In this document: positions 10,736 to 23,000 of the stretch, in pieces
Layout: each line of letters starts with the position of its first letter
Position numbering within the stretch: position 1 is the first letter of the stretch
NCBI GenBank assembly: GCA_039619475.1
Contig: CM077115.1
Span: 400,740,557-400,804,556 of the forward strand
DNA from: Icerya purchasi
Taxonomy: Eukaryota; Arthropoda; Insecta; Hemiptera; Monophlebidae
Length of the DNA stretch: 64,000 bases
Direction: 5' to 3'
Made by a program: the position numbers and the translations under genes
Notes under the pieces: generated by a model
Told to the model about the DNA's origin: nothing
Database searches by the model: none
Seen by the model: only the letters and a program-made list of their open reading frames with translations

Positions 10736-13467
10736 CATATTGTCGAGTTTCTTCAACGACAAAAAATAAAAAAATGTTTTGTAACATCATTCTTTAAAAA
10801 ACGATTGCGGGAATTAAAGTCAGATCTTTTGGGTAGCAATTTTGTAAAGCCTTTAAGTTAAAAAGAGTATTGTTAATTTTTCCCTTTAACTAGTGCTGTC
10901 TGTTTTTTTTTGTCTTTTTATTTAAATTTAATTTGAGTGTACTGGATTGGGAAATTAAGTACAAAAAAAAAAAATTAAAACACACGACCCGCTGCTTTTT
11001 TTAAAATTGAAATGCATAAATATATATTAGTTCAGGATCCGAGAACCTGCTATTTAATTGTTAAATAATCGCCATTTATAGGAGGAAAAATAATCTCACG
11101 TAGGTTTTTATTCCGACGTTAATTGCAAAATGCTCGTAGTTTGTTGCTAGGCCAAAAAACAATTAAACGCAGCATTAAAAAAAAAAAAAACAAACATAAA
11201 AAAGTATTCAAAATCTTTCTTAGAAGAAAACAACATGGAATCAACGGAGAACATCAAAACCGCCTCTTGTTTCACACACATAAAAATAATCTGCACCTTA
11301 TTGATTCCCCCCGTGTACTATAATAAATAAGCATTATATGTTCATAATGCACATTACACGACGAATTAAGCGTCGTCGGTATTTCTGCGATTGTGAAAAA
11401 TCATCATCCATAAATGAAAGTGAACTTCACCGCTCTAGATTGTGTACTGCAGTTCACGGATATGAAAAACAAGTAAAAACGCGTGAAAATGTTTTAAAAT
11501 GAGAAAAGCGTTCTTTCATTGAACATTGCAAAAGCATTTGAATACACTGGTACGGTTTCAGCGGCATTTCGTTGCAGCGAAGTTTACGGCTTTAGTCGAG
11601 GCTTCGTATGGAAAATAAAAGAAGTGACGAACCAGATAGGTCTGGTGCGCCGCATATGATTCGGCGGAATGCTTACGATGGAGCTTTTGTGCACTGCTAA
11701 TGTTCCGAGCTCATTAATCTTTGTTCAATAGCAACAATAATTTCGGAAAACGCAACGATGACGTATTAATTCTTATTTCAGACAGATGTGATAAGAGAAA
11801 AATGAATTACCACCGGCATGGAAATTTATCAACATTGGGTTTTCTGCCTCTGACAGCTAATATTTACTTAACCACATCCGAATCCATGCCCTCAATAATA
11901 ATAATGATATAATGATAATATTAATACGACCGATGGTGATGATATAATGAAAATGATGATTTTAGCCGGTTTGCTTGTCTGATGCTAGACGCTCTCTGAC
12001 AGATTAATCTAATCAGGCGAAAAGCCGCCAGCAACTGATAATGATGACGACGAGGAAAAAACCGAATGAAATACGTCAGTCACAACTGGTATGATTCGAA
12101 AAGCCTCGCACAAAATCGTCTGCGTCCTTTCACAACTTTTTAATTTCCATAATTTTTCATTTAACTTCGCATCCGTTTGACTTAAATATTAGTTTGCCTT
12201 TAACATTTTCACTACGTTAGAAAAAAAAAAAAAAAAAAACTTCCCGCCGAAAAATTATTACTGTTAAACGTCAGCAAAATATTCGAATGACACAAAAAAG
12301 CGTCGTGTAATCGTCGAATCCTTTTAAAACACCCATCTACCGTTTGTTAGCTTAAGAAACACTAATTTTTTGGGGGTAACAGCGCAATTATCGTTTTTGT
12401 CTATCGCAAGGCAAATCTTTAAAAGTATTTTGTTTATAAATTCGGTCTCTCGTGCGCATGCCCCTTCGCTCCTAGTTTCTCTTTAATCCTTATAGAAGAG
12501 TAAATTTTAATTATCTACGTCACATTTTTTATTCATCTTTTTATTTTAAACATATATACATATTTCACTATTTTAGAAATATATTAACAAAATGTTTTAG
12601 AAGCGATAAATTTAATTTACACCGTGCTGACCGGACACTAGAACTTCCGTAATGCAAAAATTAAATGTAAAAACAAATTACTACTACCCTTCGTAACGTA
12701 AACGATACTGCATTCCATTGTTAACGAGCTTTTAATCGAATTACGTAAATAGAAAAGCTCCGTTGCAAACACTATTCTTAAGTATTAACTGCCTTCTTTT
12801 ACATTTATTATTCTGTCTGATTTCCATTTTCGTTTCTTAACCTTTCAGCTTTTCATTTGGTGTTTTTTTTTTTCTGTTTTAATGTCACCGTAAAACACGT
12901 GCAGATCAGATTACACAATTTAATATAGTACTATATAATAAAATAATGTAATTTTGTATTCTCGATAAATTTTTTTATTCAAGAAAACCAGAAAAAAAAC
13001 ACTGCACCATATCTAAAGAACGCAAAAATGGTTCATTATAATAACCCCCGACGTCAGAATGACGTAGCCATTATTACGTAATATAGTTACACTTATATCG
13101 AAATATCACGAATTAAAAAAAAAACAAAAAACTATATATATATATATATATCGATTAAGTTTTTGTTTAGTTTGCATAATAATTCGAAAAATATTACAAA
13201 AGTATTTCTTTTAAAATTTTTTAATGTTTTCATTTCCAGCGGCCTAACTTCTCCTGACTGGAACTCTTTTATTGTCATTCCTATTTCTAAAAAAAGTTCC
13301 TACATCAGGCGTCTTGTTTGGTAGCTTGAACATAATAATGCGTTTTCAAGCGATGTGTTTGTTTTCCAACTTGGGGATATCGGTCCTCCTAATTATATTT
13401 ACCGTTTTGTTTTCAATGTATGTATATATAAATCCTTTATCGAATCATCGATGCTTCCTGTGGTTTT
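10508..13467. other. unassigned AT-rich DNA with TA repeat
   Basis: Holds the TA tract listed separately, a short TA run at about 13134-13151 and A-runs. A plus frame at about 11505-11645 is open for over 40 codons but has no recognised motif. No other feature is supported. Confidence 0.5.
10672..10728. repeat. (TA)n microsatellite
   Basis: Nearly pure TA dinucleotide run. It is the source of a spurious Tyr-Ile open frame on the minus strand. Confidence 0.95.
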
Positions 13468-13479
13468 GATATTGTGCAT

Positions 13480-14466
13480 ACATTCACTTTTTCCAGCTCA
13501 CAGCATGGTTTTTACGGATGGCTCAAAATCTACTTCAGGTGTTGAAGCTGCTTTTATTCTTCCTGATATCAGCTATTCTGAGCGCCTTTTCAACTTCCTC
13601 TCTTTTCTTCTATCTTTTTAGCCGAATCCATGGGGCTATTTTACGTGCTATCCTTTTTATATCCTCAACACCCAATTTATCAAAATTTGTCATATACTCT
13701 GATTCGAAAAGCGTTTTATCAGCCATCTCATCTCCCTTCCCTAAACCATCGTCAGATCCTATTATTCTTTACATTAGTTCCTTAATTTATAACTTATTAA
13801 CATCCCGCTCTATCCTAATTGACCTGTTCTGGATTCCGGGCCACTGCGGCATCGTTGGTAACGATCTTGCCGATTCATTGGCATGTCTAGCTGCAGTAAA
13901 TGACCGTTTCATAGACAGATTGCCTTCCCAATGTCTCTCTCTTATCGTTTTCACCATGACTACTGATCTTTATCCGTGTCTTTTCTCCAATCCTAATATT
14001 CCTTTTACCTTGCTATACAACCCTCTCCACCCACTGCTTCCTGGTTTAATAATTTTCCCTACATTAGCCGTTCTGTTATTTCTTCCGTAATTCGTTTTAA
14101 TCACAATCTGCTTCCTGCCTCCCTCTTTCGTTTTAATATTTTTCAGTCTCCCTTGTGTCCCTTCCATCCTCCTATCTTAAATTCGACCTGTGATGTAAAT
14201 CACCTCCTATTCGAATGCTCATCTATCTCCTCAGAACGCGCAGTCCTTTATTCTAATTTTCTTGGCCTTGGCCTCCCGACCCCTTACTGTGCCCACTACA
14301 CTCTTGCTCTTCCTTCTTTTTCTGTTGTTCCTATATTGGCTATCTTTATTTCTTCTGTTTCTAATCGCTTCCTGATTTAACTTTCAAGTCCCTAGGTTTC
14401 ATTATTTGTTAGTCCTTTGTGTTGGGTAAATGTCCTGAGTTGACGCCCCCAAAGGAAAAAAAAAAA
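13480..14466 (+). mobile_element. LINE 3' fragment, family A, with perfect 12-bp duplication
   Basis: GATATTGTGCAT flanks the insertion at 13468-13479 and 14467-14478, fixing its limits: a 987-bp, 5'-truncated copy with a poly-A tail. Translation starts inside RNase H: MVFTDGSKSTSGVEAAF (first Asp), IYSDSKSVLSAIS (later Asp), then FWIPGHCGIVGNDLADSLA. A shifted frame continues with a C-terminal knuckle, CDVNHLLFEC (C-x3-H-x4-C), and LPTPYCAHYTLALP. A short 3' UTR ends GAGTTGACGCCCCC before the A-run. Frame breaks make it inactive. Confidence 0.88.
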
Positions 14467-14479
14467 GATATTGTGCATC

Positions 14480-15850
14480 GGCCAACTCTAAAAAAAAAAA
14501 TGTCAGCAATTACCGCTCCAGTTCAGCTTTCTTCCCTTATTATTTATCTCATGATGAATCATTCTATCTATCTCTCTTTTTCATTTCTCTCTACTACAAG
14601 AAAAGTTTCTTCCTTTCCTCAATCTCACTCTTTTCAATATCTACACTATTAGTAATGTTTCTCTTCCTTTGAATTCTCTTTGTCCTACTTTTTCTTTTTC
14701 CTCTGATATTGTAGCTACCTTTCGTATTGCGCTAGATCATTTCATCTTGCTTGATTCACTCTAAGTCCTACTATTTTTACGTTTTATCCTTATGATATGG
14801 TGCTCTAATTTTATCCTTATGCAATACAATTCACCCTCGCGTTAATTGCTTCAGCTGTCTTACAGTTTTTTTAATATTTACTGGCATTGTTGAATTGTAC
14901 AATATGATTATTTTCGGCTTATTCGTTTCTTGGTCTATTGAAGAATCGCTATGCATTGTGGATACCAAAATAACCGCTTAATTTTTTTTCGTAGCTTAAG
15001 ATATGGTATTTTTTTAAAATCCAAATATAGAGCTTTTGACGATCTTGATTTTATTCGGCAGAGTAATTTCCATTTTATACTTCTTCAAAGTTTCTACCGA
15101 TGTTATTTTCTGTCCCTGAAAAGAGTATCAACAAGTGGGGTAGGCTGGTATACGAAATATCGCATGTCATGTTGTGATTTTTCCCTTTAACTGGTTCTGG
15201 CAACCTCTATGTACGATGTCTGTTGGAGTATTTGGCTTCAAATAAATTCCGTCTTACTGTTTATCACAATAAACTTCCAGATTTTGTGTATAAAATGTTG
15301 TTAAGTCGCACATCGTAATAATCTTGCGGGTTTATTTGGTATATATCGAATGAAGCTACAGCGGCTGCGAAATAAATAACTTCATCTCTTCTTTGAAACC
15401 TGATCTATTCGTTCTTCAACATCTGGAAAACCATTGCATATGTGCATCACGCAATCTAATTTATAGTATTACACGCCGTGCGTTGAAAATCGCTAGTATT
15501 CATATCGGGCTTAACAAAATAATAGTAAATACAAATAAAAGTATAAAAATATTTTTCTTACATAGGTGTGGTCGCATCGGAGCACTCTGTGCTACTTTTG
15601 AACAGCCTGCTGTATGCACGTCCACCTATCATATTACACTTATTCAAACTAACCACAAAACCGGCGATAGGTTAAAGCGGCGCATCTAAGGTAGTTATGG
15701 TTAAGAATTCAAGTTATGACAGTTTACTGAAATCAGAGTGCCCCCTCGCGAATACCTAAGGGTTAAAAAAAATGTATATTCTAATCTCGTGTTCTGGTGT
15801 CAAATATTTATACTTCATATATTTTTGTAACGATCGTTTTTTTTACCCAG
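14480..15850. other. unassigned DNA
   Basis: AT-rich, with open frames at 14951-15190 and 15393-15689 that show no recognised domain. The stretch near 15570-15690 is GC-richer but has no tRNA boxes or TIRs that I can support. Confidence 0.45.
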
Positions 15851-15854
15851 ATGT

Positions 15855-16253
15855 TCAACTTAATCTTCCCTTCTAGTTCCCCGGGTTCTTTGAGTTCCCT
15901 TCGCTTCTGCGTTATGTTGTCATTTCCATTATTCGCCGGCGATTTAACTCTGCCGCCTTACTTTCATTTTCGCTTTTTTTTTTGTTTCCCCATCATCAAA
16001 TTGTCGTCTCCATTTAAACAAAACATAGGTGTCTGTAATGCTGATTACATCTTCTTTGAATGTTTATCCCTTTCTGTCGAACGTGTTATATTTTACATTT
16101 TAATATGTTAAAACTCATATTGCGCATCTTATATTTTATTTTCCCTTCTCCATGGATCACTTCAGCAAACTAAAATATTTAACTGACGGCTCCTTCCCTT
16201 CTTTTCGTTTCTAGGTACAGACTTTTTTGGGTGACCTATCGCCGAAAAAAAAA
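15855..16253 (+). mobile_element. LINE 3' fragment, family A
   Basis: The plus translation ends with GVCNADYIFFECLSLSVERV, the family-A terminal knuckle (Cys-x3-Tyr replacing the usual His). The 3' UTR GTTTCTAGGTACAGAC and TGACCTATCGCCG leads into an A-run at 16243-16253, closely like the tail of 6049-6925 read on its own strand. RNase H is already gone, and the 5' limit is approximate. Confidence 0.7.
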
Positions 16254-16685
16254 AACAGGCCCTATAATGTAAAATATAGAATCTCTAAAAAATAATGAAA
16301 GAAAGCATGAAACATATTTAATTTTAAGTTATTATCGTATCATTTTATTTCTGTCCCAAGTTCTGTTTTTACTCACTAAAATTTTCGTTTCTTACCTCTT
16401 TAGTTTGATCACTTATTAATGTAAGCACAGTGACTGTTAAATATCTATTGAATATATTTGAACTAGATTATTACTCATCATTCTCTTCTGAATATACCAG
16501 TTTAATGTTTTTCTAGACTACTCCAATGTAGTATCTAATGTATTTCGTTTTTTGATGATAATACATTTTGTTTACTCGTGAATCACTGAACTAGCCCATC
16601 ATTACTTCTTGTGATGTGACTGAAAATTCTCTAATATCGTTTGTTGAGAGCTTCTATTTAGTTGTTGTACGAAGCTAAGTACGGA
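16254..16685. other. nothing recognised
   Basis: AT-rich DNA without coding, RNA or repeat signatures that I can support. Confidence 0.5.
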
Positions 16686-16689
16686 GTTT

Positions 16690-16900
16690 TTAAACATCGT
16701 AGCTATCCATGGCATGCGCATCGTACGACGCCAACATCACATTTCAAAACCCGCTTTTCGCAGACACATCGAAATACTGAAAATCCAATACCTTCACCTT
16801 GATTTTCCCTGTAACGGCTCCAAATGCATCAAGGCAATTCGTCCAAGCTGCATACGACGTCTAATTTCGGATTCGGTTCCACCGATGTCTTTTATTAATT
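16690..16900 (-). pseudogene. RTE-type LINE fragment
   Basis: The minus translation reads GGTESEIRRRMQLGRIALMH, the EIxxRIxxGRxAmxxL block that follows the YLG motif in RTE/BovB-type reverse transcriptases. The following residues keep a K-VLDFQYF trace of the VFPVVxYGCExW block. It is about 200 bp and broken by stops. Confidence 0.55.
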
Positions 16901-17130
16901 TTATATTTATCGGATAATACATTTTTTTCTTTAATTGTAGTTGAGTTATTGTTATACAGTATTTCTGTAAATTTTATGCGATGTTTTGTTGAAGCTTCAT
17001 TTTGTGATATAGCGATATTATCAAAAATATTTTCAAAATTAAAAAGAAATGCAGTACTGTTCTCGCTATTTTAACTTCGAATTTTTCGTGCACTGAAAAA
17101 TTGCCTTCGACATGCTCTATTTCTGACATT

Positions 17131-18230
17131 TTTTTTTTTTTTACCCCCCTTGGGTTTTCTATCAGAGAGCATTAGCCCGGCAAAAAGAAATAGATGCATG
17201 GAATAGAATAGAAATTATATTTTTATTTTGTCAACAATGGAATCACACCCCTAGGACAGGAACAACAGAGAGAATAGGTAGAGAAAGAACATAAGAGGCG
17301 TTGAAAGGAGCAGGAAGACCAAGCTTTAAATGATGATAATAAAGTAACTCACGCTTGCGAGATAAACGGGAGTACTCGAAGAGCACGTGATTCGCATCAC
17401 AAACATACTGGGAACCTTCAGGATCCAATGGACAAAAAGGAGATGCAGCCAAGGAAAAGCGATTTAGAGAAAAAGGAAGGAGACTATGCGAGAAACGGAG
17501 GCGAGATAATTTAGCAATTATGGACCGACGCAAACTGGGGAAATCATAAAACCAAGGATGAGAAAGAGAAACAGGATTAATCAAGAGATAAAATGAATTA
17601 CGATTAGTGAAAGGGAAACATAAACAGAGTGCCTAAGATGGCAGGATTTAGTTGGAAGAAGAATATTGTGTGCTGGAACCCTACTAATAAAATTCCCATT
17701 GGAAACAGCAGCTTTAGCAAGGAGGTCGGCGGCTACATTTCCATCGATGCCTGAATGTCCGGGAATTCAAAGAAAGTCAATCTGGGTAGACGTCGATGAG
17801 GATAGATCATGGAGAAGAGAACGAATTGAAAGGATAATAGCATCAGTGGAAGGAGAAAGGGAAGGTGGAGATAGCGCTGGAAGAACACTTAAAGAGAGTC
17901 AGAAACAATAAGGAATTTGGAAGGACTTGCAGAAGAGGAAATATAAATATAATGGCTTATAAGATGGCAACAGATTCCGCAGTAAAAGTAGAACAAAAGG
18001 ACGGAAGTCTAAAAGACTGAGAATGATTGAACTGAGGGCACAAGAATGCCGCCCCGACTCCGCTCGGGCTCTTTGATCCGTCAGTAAAAATTAATGAGTG
18101 ATCACGGAATAGAGAATTTATTGTATTATTAAATTCCATACTGACGATATGAGAGGGAGAGGATTTAAGGAAGCGTGAATGTTTTTGATAAAAACCGGTT
18201 CACTCCAGAAATAAAGTTCTAAATTATGAG
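17131..18230 (-). mobile_element. LINE 3' fragment, family A, near-complete RNase H
   Basis: The tail is the T-run 17131-17142, followed by a 3' UTR containing CCCCCTTGGG. On the minus strand 17957-18139 encodes DHSLIFTDGSKSPSGVGAAF and FTAES, so both the first Asp and the Glu of RNase H are kept. A shifted frame gives IDFL*IPGHSGIDGN and AADLLA, and 17243-17584 encodes RLRFSHSLLPFSLNRFS and VCDANHVLFEYS, where the last Cys of the C-x3-H-x4-C knuckle has become Tyr. It is one of the two best-preserved copies, yet it has a stop in the IPGH region and frame shifts. The 5' limit is approximate. Confidence 0.82.
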
Positions 18231-18368
18231 CCACCTAATTTTACTGGTGCGCCGTAAGGTATCATTCTATAGTGAACAAAAATATTTGTCGACAACGATT
18301 TTTTATTTATTTCAGCTGTATTTTTACTTAAAAACTACGGCTTACGCAGTGGTCGCTTATTTTATTTC

Positions 18369-18720
18369 ACTTCTTCTTCTTCTCGTGCCACCCGATTCGG
18401 GTATTGCTTAATCATCATGTATGGATTGGATTATCTGCTGGAATTGATTTCGATCTTTTTCTATTCTGACTAGATCTTCTGTTTTCTTAATTCCGGTCCA
18501 TTTTTTTATATTATCTATCCAAGCGGTCTTTCTTCTTCCCGGATTTCTTCTTCCTTCTATCATGCCCATTATTATTGTCTGTAGTAATGGGCAGAAAAAC
18601 GTTTACCTAAACTTTCTTTTCATCTGTTTGTATAGTTCGGTTGTATTTCTAGCATTTCTTAACTGAAAACACTTTGGAAATTATTAATCTGTTAAGTGCG
18701 GTATTGTTCGGGATGCCTAA
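18369..18720 (-). mobile_element. RTE-type LINE 3' end
   Basis: The minus strand reads LLQTIIMGMIEGRRNPGRRK, then WIDNIKKWTGIKK, ending IIQSIHDD and a stop. This aligns block for block with 25211-26056. The 3' UTR is only about 40 nt and contains ACCCGAATCGGGT, which can form a short hairpin, then GGCACGAGAAGAAGAAG. A short UTR and a GAA-repeat tail instead of poly-A fit the RTE clade. Upstream of about 18610 the match fades through stops. Confidence 0.75.
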
Positions 18721-18889
18721 GCATGAATAGAATCGTCTCGGTTTTAGTTGGGTTTATTTCATTTTTACATTTTTCGAAAAATATCTGATCACTTTTCAAG
18801 TTGCTGCGTATGATGGCCAAATAGCACACGGTATATATTTTGGTTATAGAGAAATTTGTGTACTACACAATTTGACGAAGTCATGCATA

Positions 18890-19396
18890 TAAAGTGAAAG
18901 TAAAACTGTCTATTCTAACCAGCCAACTACGGGTCACAAGCCTATTCACCAGCCGGCCGTTCTTTGTTGAAATCCCTTTATGCGGTAGCCGCCCTTCCAC
19001 GTTCGCTGGTCTGTGCGTCCTTCTAGACATTCTCCCATTAAAATGTTTCAGAGAGAGCTTTACACATACCGAGAGACCTATTGGCATTTCATGTGTAGTC
19101 TGCCTCTCCCTAGCCACACAAAGAATCTCACCGGCTCCAGAAATTTCTTTAACGTTCCACTACCTGAGATTCTAGACCTTTTGTCCGACCGGAGAATAAG
19201 CATTACAAACGTTCAACCGTTGATACTGCCATGGGAGGACCCCTTAGTCATCTGTGTTGATTTCACCTTAATGAAATATAACAAACCCCAGAACCCTGAT
19301 ATCGCGCAAACAGCACGAGCTAAAATACAAACATGCCCAGACCATTTCATATTCTACACAGATGCAGCTAAAGCCCAGCCAACTGATGGATCATAA
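18890..19396 (+). pseudogene. I-type LINE fragment up to RNase H
   Basis: A plus frame (19013-19396) reads LPWEDPLVICVDFTLMKY and later HFIFYTDAAK, stopping at TAA. The PW...DL...Y.K block followed by a TDGSK-like motif is the linker-to-RNase H junction of I-type LINEs. The Asp of the RNase H core is present but the domain is cut after about 15 residues. Upstream 18894-19010 in another frame probably continues the linker. Confidence 0.55.
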
Positions 19397-19660
19397 ATTA
19401 TGTGTCGGAAAAATTTTTTAATTTATTTTGAGAGAATTTACCATCTTTCCTAAATTACTTTGTCACTTCACGAGTCTGATATTTAGTCACGATCACGCCC
19501 GACTTGTAGCTAAAACATTTATTTTATTTCAAGTTCATTGCATAACATCTGGAGTATATAGCACTGACGGTATTTGGATCTTTTGTAACGTACAATTTAA
19601 ATATTGTCATTGGAATACTGTTGTCGCTTGTGTGAAGTTCATAGGCTTAATATTTTTGAT
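19397..19660. other. nothing recognised
   Basis: A short AT-rich spacer. The ATG-started frame 19428-19718 runs into the SINE and has no motif. Confidence 0.5.
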
Positions 19661-19663
19661 CTT

Positions 19664-20035
19664 CTTCTTTAGGTGCCATAACATAGCGTGTTGGCGCAAC
19701 CTATTCGTATACTTTTAGCTGTACCGATATAGGCTGGTGTTCATAGTAATTGTTTATATAGAGTACGAATGCGTACACACGCAAGACTACATTCGGAACT
19801 GATTAGTAATCGTTTGATTTATCGCGTTACAAGCCCGTGTGTGTCTGCTGTGTACTGACCTAGCGCGCATATGATGCTGTACGTGATGGTTTGCCACATT
19901 GTCTTCCACGTGATTATTAGCGAATATTTTAATTTTAATTCATTGTAATAAGTTCTGTAGTTGCCCGAGATCGAACCCGTGACCTCCGTAACGGAAGTCA
20001 AGCGCTCTAGCAACTAGGCTATCGCGACAACTATA
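19664..20035 (-). mobile_element. tRNA-derived SINE, near full length
   Basis: Read on the minus strand the element begins GTTGTCGCGATAGCCTAGTT. TAGCCTAGTTGC matches a Pol III A box, and GGTTCGATCTC about 45 nt on matches a B box (both in 19965-20031). A body of about 250 bp follows, shared with 35444-35505, 53485-53940 and 57538-57712. The 3' end reads TGGCACCTAAAGAAGAAG, resembling the RTE ends at 18369 and 25211. The head is tRNA-like but the body shows this is a SINE rather than a tRNA gene. Confidence 0.8.
19965..20031 (-). promoter_or_regulatory. internal Pol III promoter (A and B boxes) of the SINE
   Basis: The A-box-like TAGCCTAGTTGC and B-box-like GGTTCGATCTC have tRNA spacing. The same boxes recur, more degraded, in the copy at 57538. 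Activity cannot be judged from sequence. Confidence 0.65.
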
Positions 20036-23000
20036 TTTTTGACATGCTTTAAAATGTTTTTCGAAAAACTATAGCAGTTTCTCAAATTACGAATACTTAT
20101 AAATTACACTTTTATTTTATTTTCGTGATAGTATTAACTAAAATAGGTCGTCAAATACTCGACTTTATTATACAGATCTTCATATTATGTGCTATCCTAT
20201 CTCGTGCATATCATTTGCAGATCCATATCCGCGCGCTGAACGTTTTTTGTGAAAACGAAGCTATATCACTTTTATATTCGGCTATACAAAATCTTAGTAG
20301 ATCTAGCTGAGAAATCTAATAATATTTCCACAAATATACGTTGTGGCCAAGTCGATGGTACCATTTGATGTGATTTTTAAAAAAAATTCAATTTAGCGCC
20401 TTTAAAAGTAAGGAATCATTTAATAAGACAGTATGAAGAAATAATTGTGGATTCAATTTTCAAGCTCGATGCGATCCGTGGTAATTATTTTTTAAATAAA
20501 TTTATTCGAAAAAATGGTTTTTAAGCTCACTAAATTTCATATCGGAAGCTGAATTTTATTATTTAGGTGAATACGCTCAAAGCGGTAAAGCTCGGTAATC
20601 GAAATCGTTTGAAGACAGGATTAGGGGGTAATTTACCATTTACGGAATGTTTTCTATTTTAAGGAAAAAATATACTCCGTAAAAAATGATACGAGAGATG
20701 TTTTTAATAATAATTTTTACTTCTCGATATTTTTGAATATTACGTACTTTTCGAAACTGCATTAAAAATTAATATTTCACTTATTAATAACAGTTTACAT
20801 GCCATTCGAATAAGAGTTGGGTACTAGTTTATATGTCCTTTCTTTTGTAATGTTGTGATATTTTAACAAAAAAAAAAACAAAACGATATTCATTGTTAAT
20901 TATATCATTTATTTACCGCTGTCCTTTTTCGCTTCGTTTTTAATACAAATCAAACACTAATCTTCTGAAAAGGATGAGTTTATCCTGACATTCACCATCT
21001 CATGTAGAAGTTTTGGTCTTTTTCATATTAAAATTTTGATTAACCGTATCTTGAAACCTGTTCCAATCTTTGCTTGAAATTTCCAACGAGTCATATTGTT
21101 ATTACCCATCTCAAAAAAGCTATTAAACAAAACGAGCTATAATGATAACGATGATTATTGAAAAATGATCACTGCCGAAAAAACAGGAAAGAACATTCCA
21201 TGAGCAGTTGATAAATAATCAAGAAAGGACAAATATGAGGTCAACCATATCTATAATCAGGGTTTCCAAATTTGGTAGTTGAATTATCATTAAGTTCGTA
21301 CAAATCAGAGTTGACAATAAGTATCGAACTTCTCTTTTTTTTTTTGTCGTTAAGATCTCAAAACCCCATAATCACTAAAGAGCATTAAAGTCGCCCTAAA
21401 ATAAAACGCCAGTAGTATGGTAAGGTTAAATTTTTCTCCGCTCTGTACTATGGTTTTAAATTCCATACATTTTAATAATCGTTATTTCTTTTCTTCTGAC
21501 AATTATTCTGAATCTTTTAGCTTTTTTTTGTTGTTCTATCTTACTGTTGAATCGACAGCCACATTTCGTGCAATTATTTTTATTTCTTCTTTCTTAAAAT
21601 CTGATTCAGAAAATGTCTTCCAAGAGATTTATCGTTAATCTTATTTACAATACAATATAATAAAACACGATGCTATGTTACGGAATTGGGTGAACAGTGG
21701 TTTTATAAAATAGCACATAGTAGTCGCGCTACGAAACTAAAACAACGATTATAAAAAATAAAAAAGAATTCAATAATTTAATTACAAATTACAATTTTCT
21801 CACTCAGCTAACAACTTGCTGCAATAGTCCAGTCGAAGAAACACATTTTACACTCCCCGTTGTAACGAGCCTAAAATGGTGTTTTTTCCGGGTTCGTAAG
21901 CGAAACTTTGTTCCAGTTACTTAAAGTTTACTGAAATTGTTTTTCATTTTTTCATTTTAACATTATTATATTATTTTTTGAAAAAAGAAGCGATATATAT
22001 GTATATACAGTTATTATAATTATAACTTTACACTGTAGTGTTGCGTACGAAGCAGTAGCGCGTAAAGTATCAAATTATATTGCCGATTTTTACGTCTACT
22101 GTATTCATTGTAATGTTACTTTTTCTTTTTTTTTTATTTTATTTTAATGTAAATATTTGTCAAGTGCAGCGAATGAAAACAAAAATGTGAGATAGTAACC
22201 AGAAGATGACGACCGAATTGTGTGGCATTTCTTATTTTCGAGAGAAATTTTTCGTTGGAAATTTGCAATAAAAATCCGCGAGACATTTGAATAACCTCAG
22301 AGAAAAAAGAAAAAAAAAAGGGAAAAAAAGGAGAAAAAAAAATTAAAAACAATTTTAAGCGAATGTGAGCGATAACGCGACTTTTTCCGCTATTAAATGA
22401 ATCCCGTTGATTCGCTTCGCTTTTGAACACAGTTCATCGAGGCCGTGTGTATTCGATGTGTTTTCGTGAAGGCGTATTTTTGAAAAATACTATTCATGTT
22501 TTACATAAATTAATCGGAAGTGTACGAGACCGCTTGCTGCGGCAATAAGTTACTAACCGGAAGTTAACGAGGAAGAATAGTTCGGATACACGGACCAGGG
22601 GGGGTTATCGGGAGAAATCAGGGCTTCCGTAAAATGTGTGTCAAAAATTTATGGTTTCCATTTTTGTCGGAGACATTGGAGAAAAAGAAGAAAGGAAAGA
22701 AGGAAGAAATATTAAGCCAAGTCGGTTGGAATAATTTAAGTTAAATGACCGACGCGACACCGAAAAGAGAGGTGTGTTCCGGAGAATAAAAAATTTCTGC
22801 AACGTAAAACGAAGAGGGAAAAGTTTAAAAGGAACTGATAAAATATGAAAAGGAAATGGAATTAGAAGAGAAGGAAGAAGAAAGATGTTGCCCCGACGGC
22901 GAAGCGGAGGGCGAATAAATTTCCTAGCACACGGTCCGTTAGCGTCCCGTGTTGAAAAATAAATTATTTCGCGTCTCCCGCCAGTTTCTACGTATGTAGG

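Noticed and set aside
10605..10790. 61-codon frame rich in Tyr-Ile
   Set aside because: It is simply the TA microsatellite read as codons; the same applies to 43978-44169, 57644-57868, 34988-35344 and 62337-62694.
17666..17911. 81-codon plus frame with Arg/Glu-rich residues
   Set aside because: It is the antisense of the RNase H region of the family-A copy at 17131-18230.
19960..20035. A functional tRNA gene on the minus strand
   Set aside because: A and B boxes are present, but the acceptor and anticodon arms do not fold cleanly and the sequence continues into a repeated body found at three other places, so it is a SINE head.
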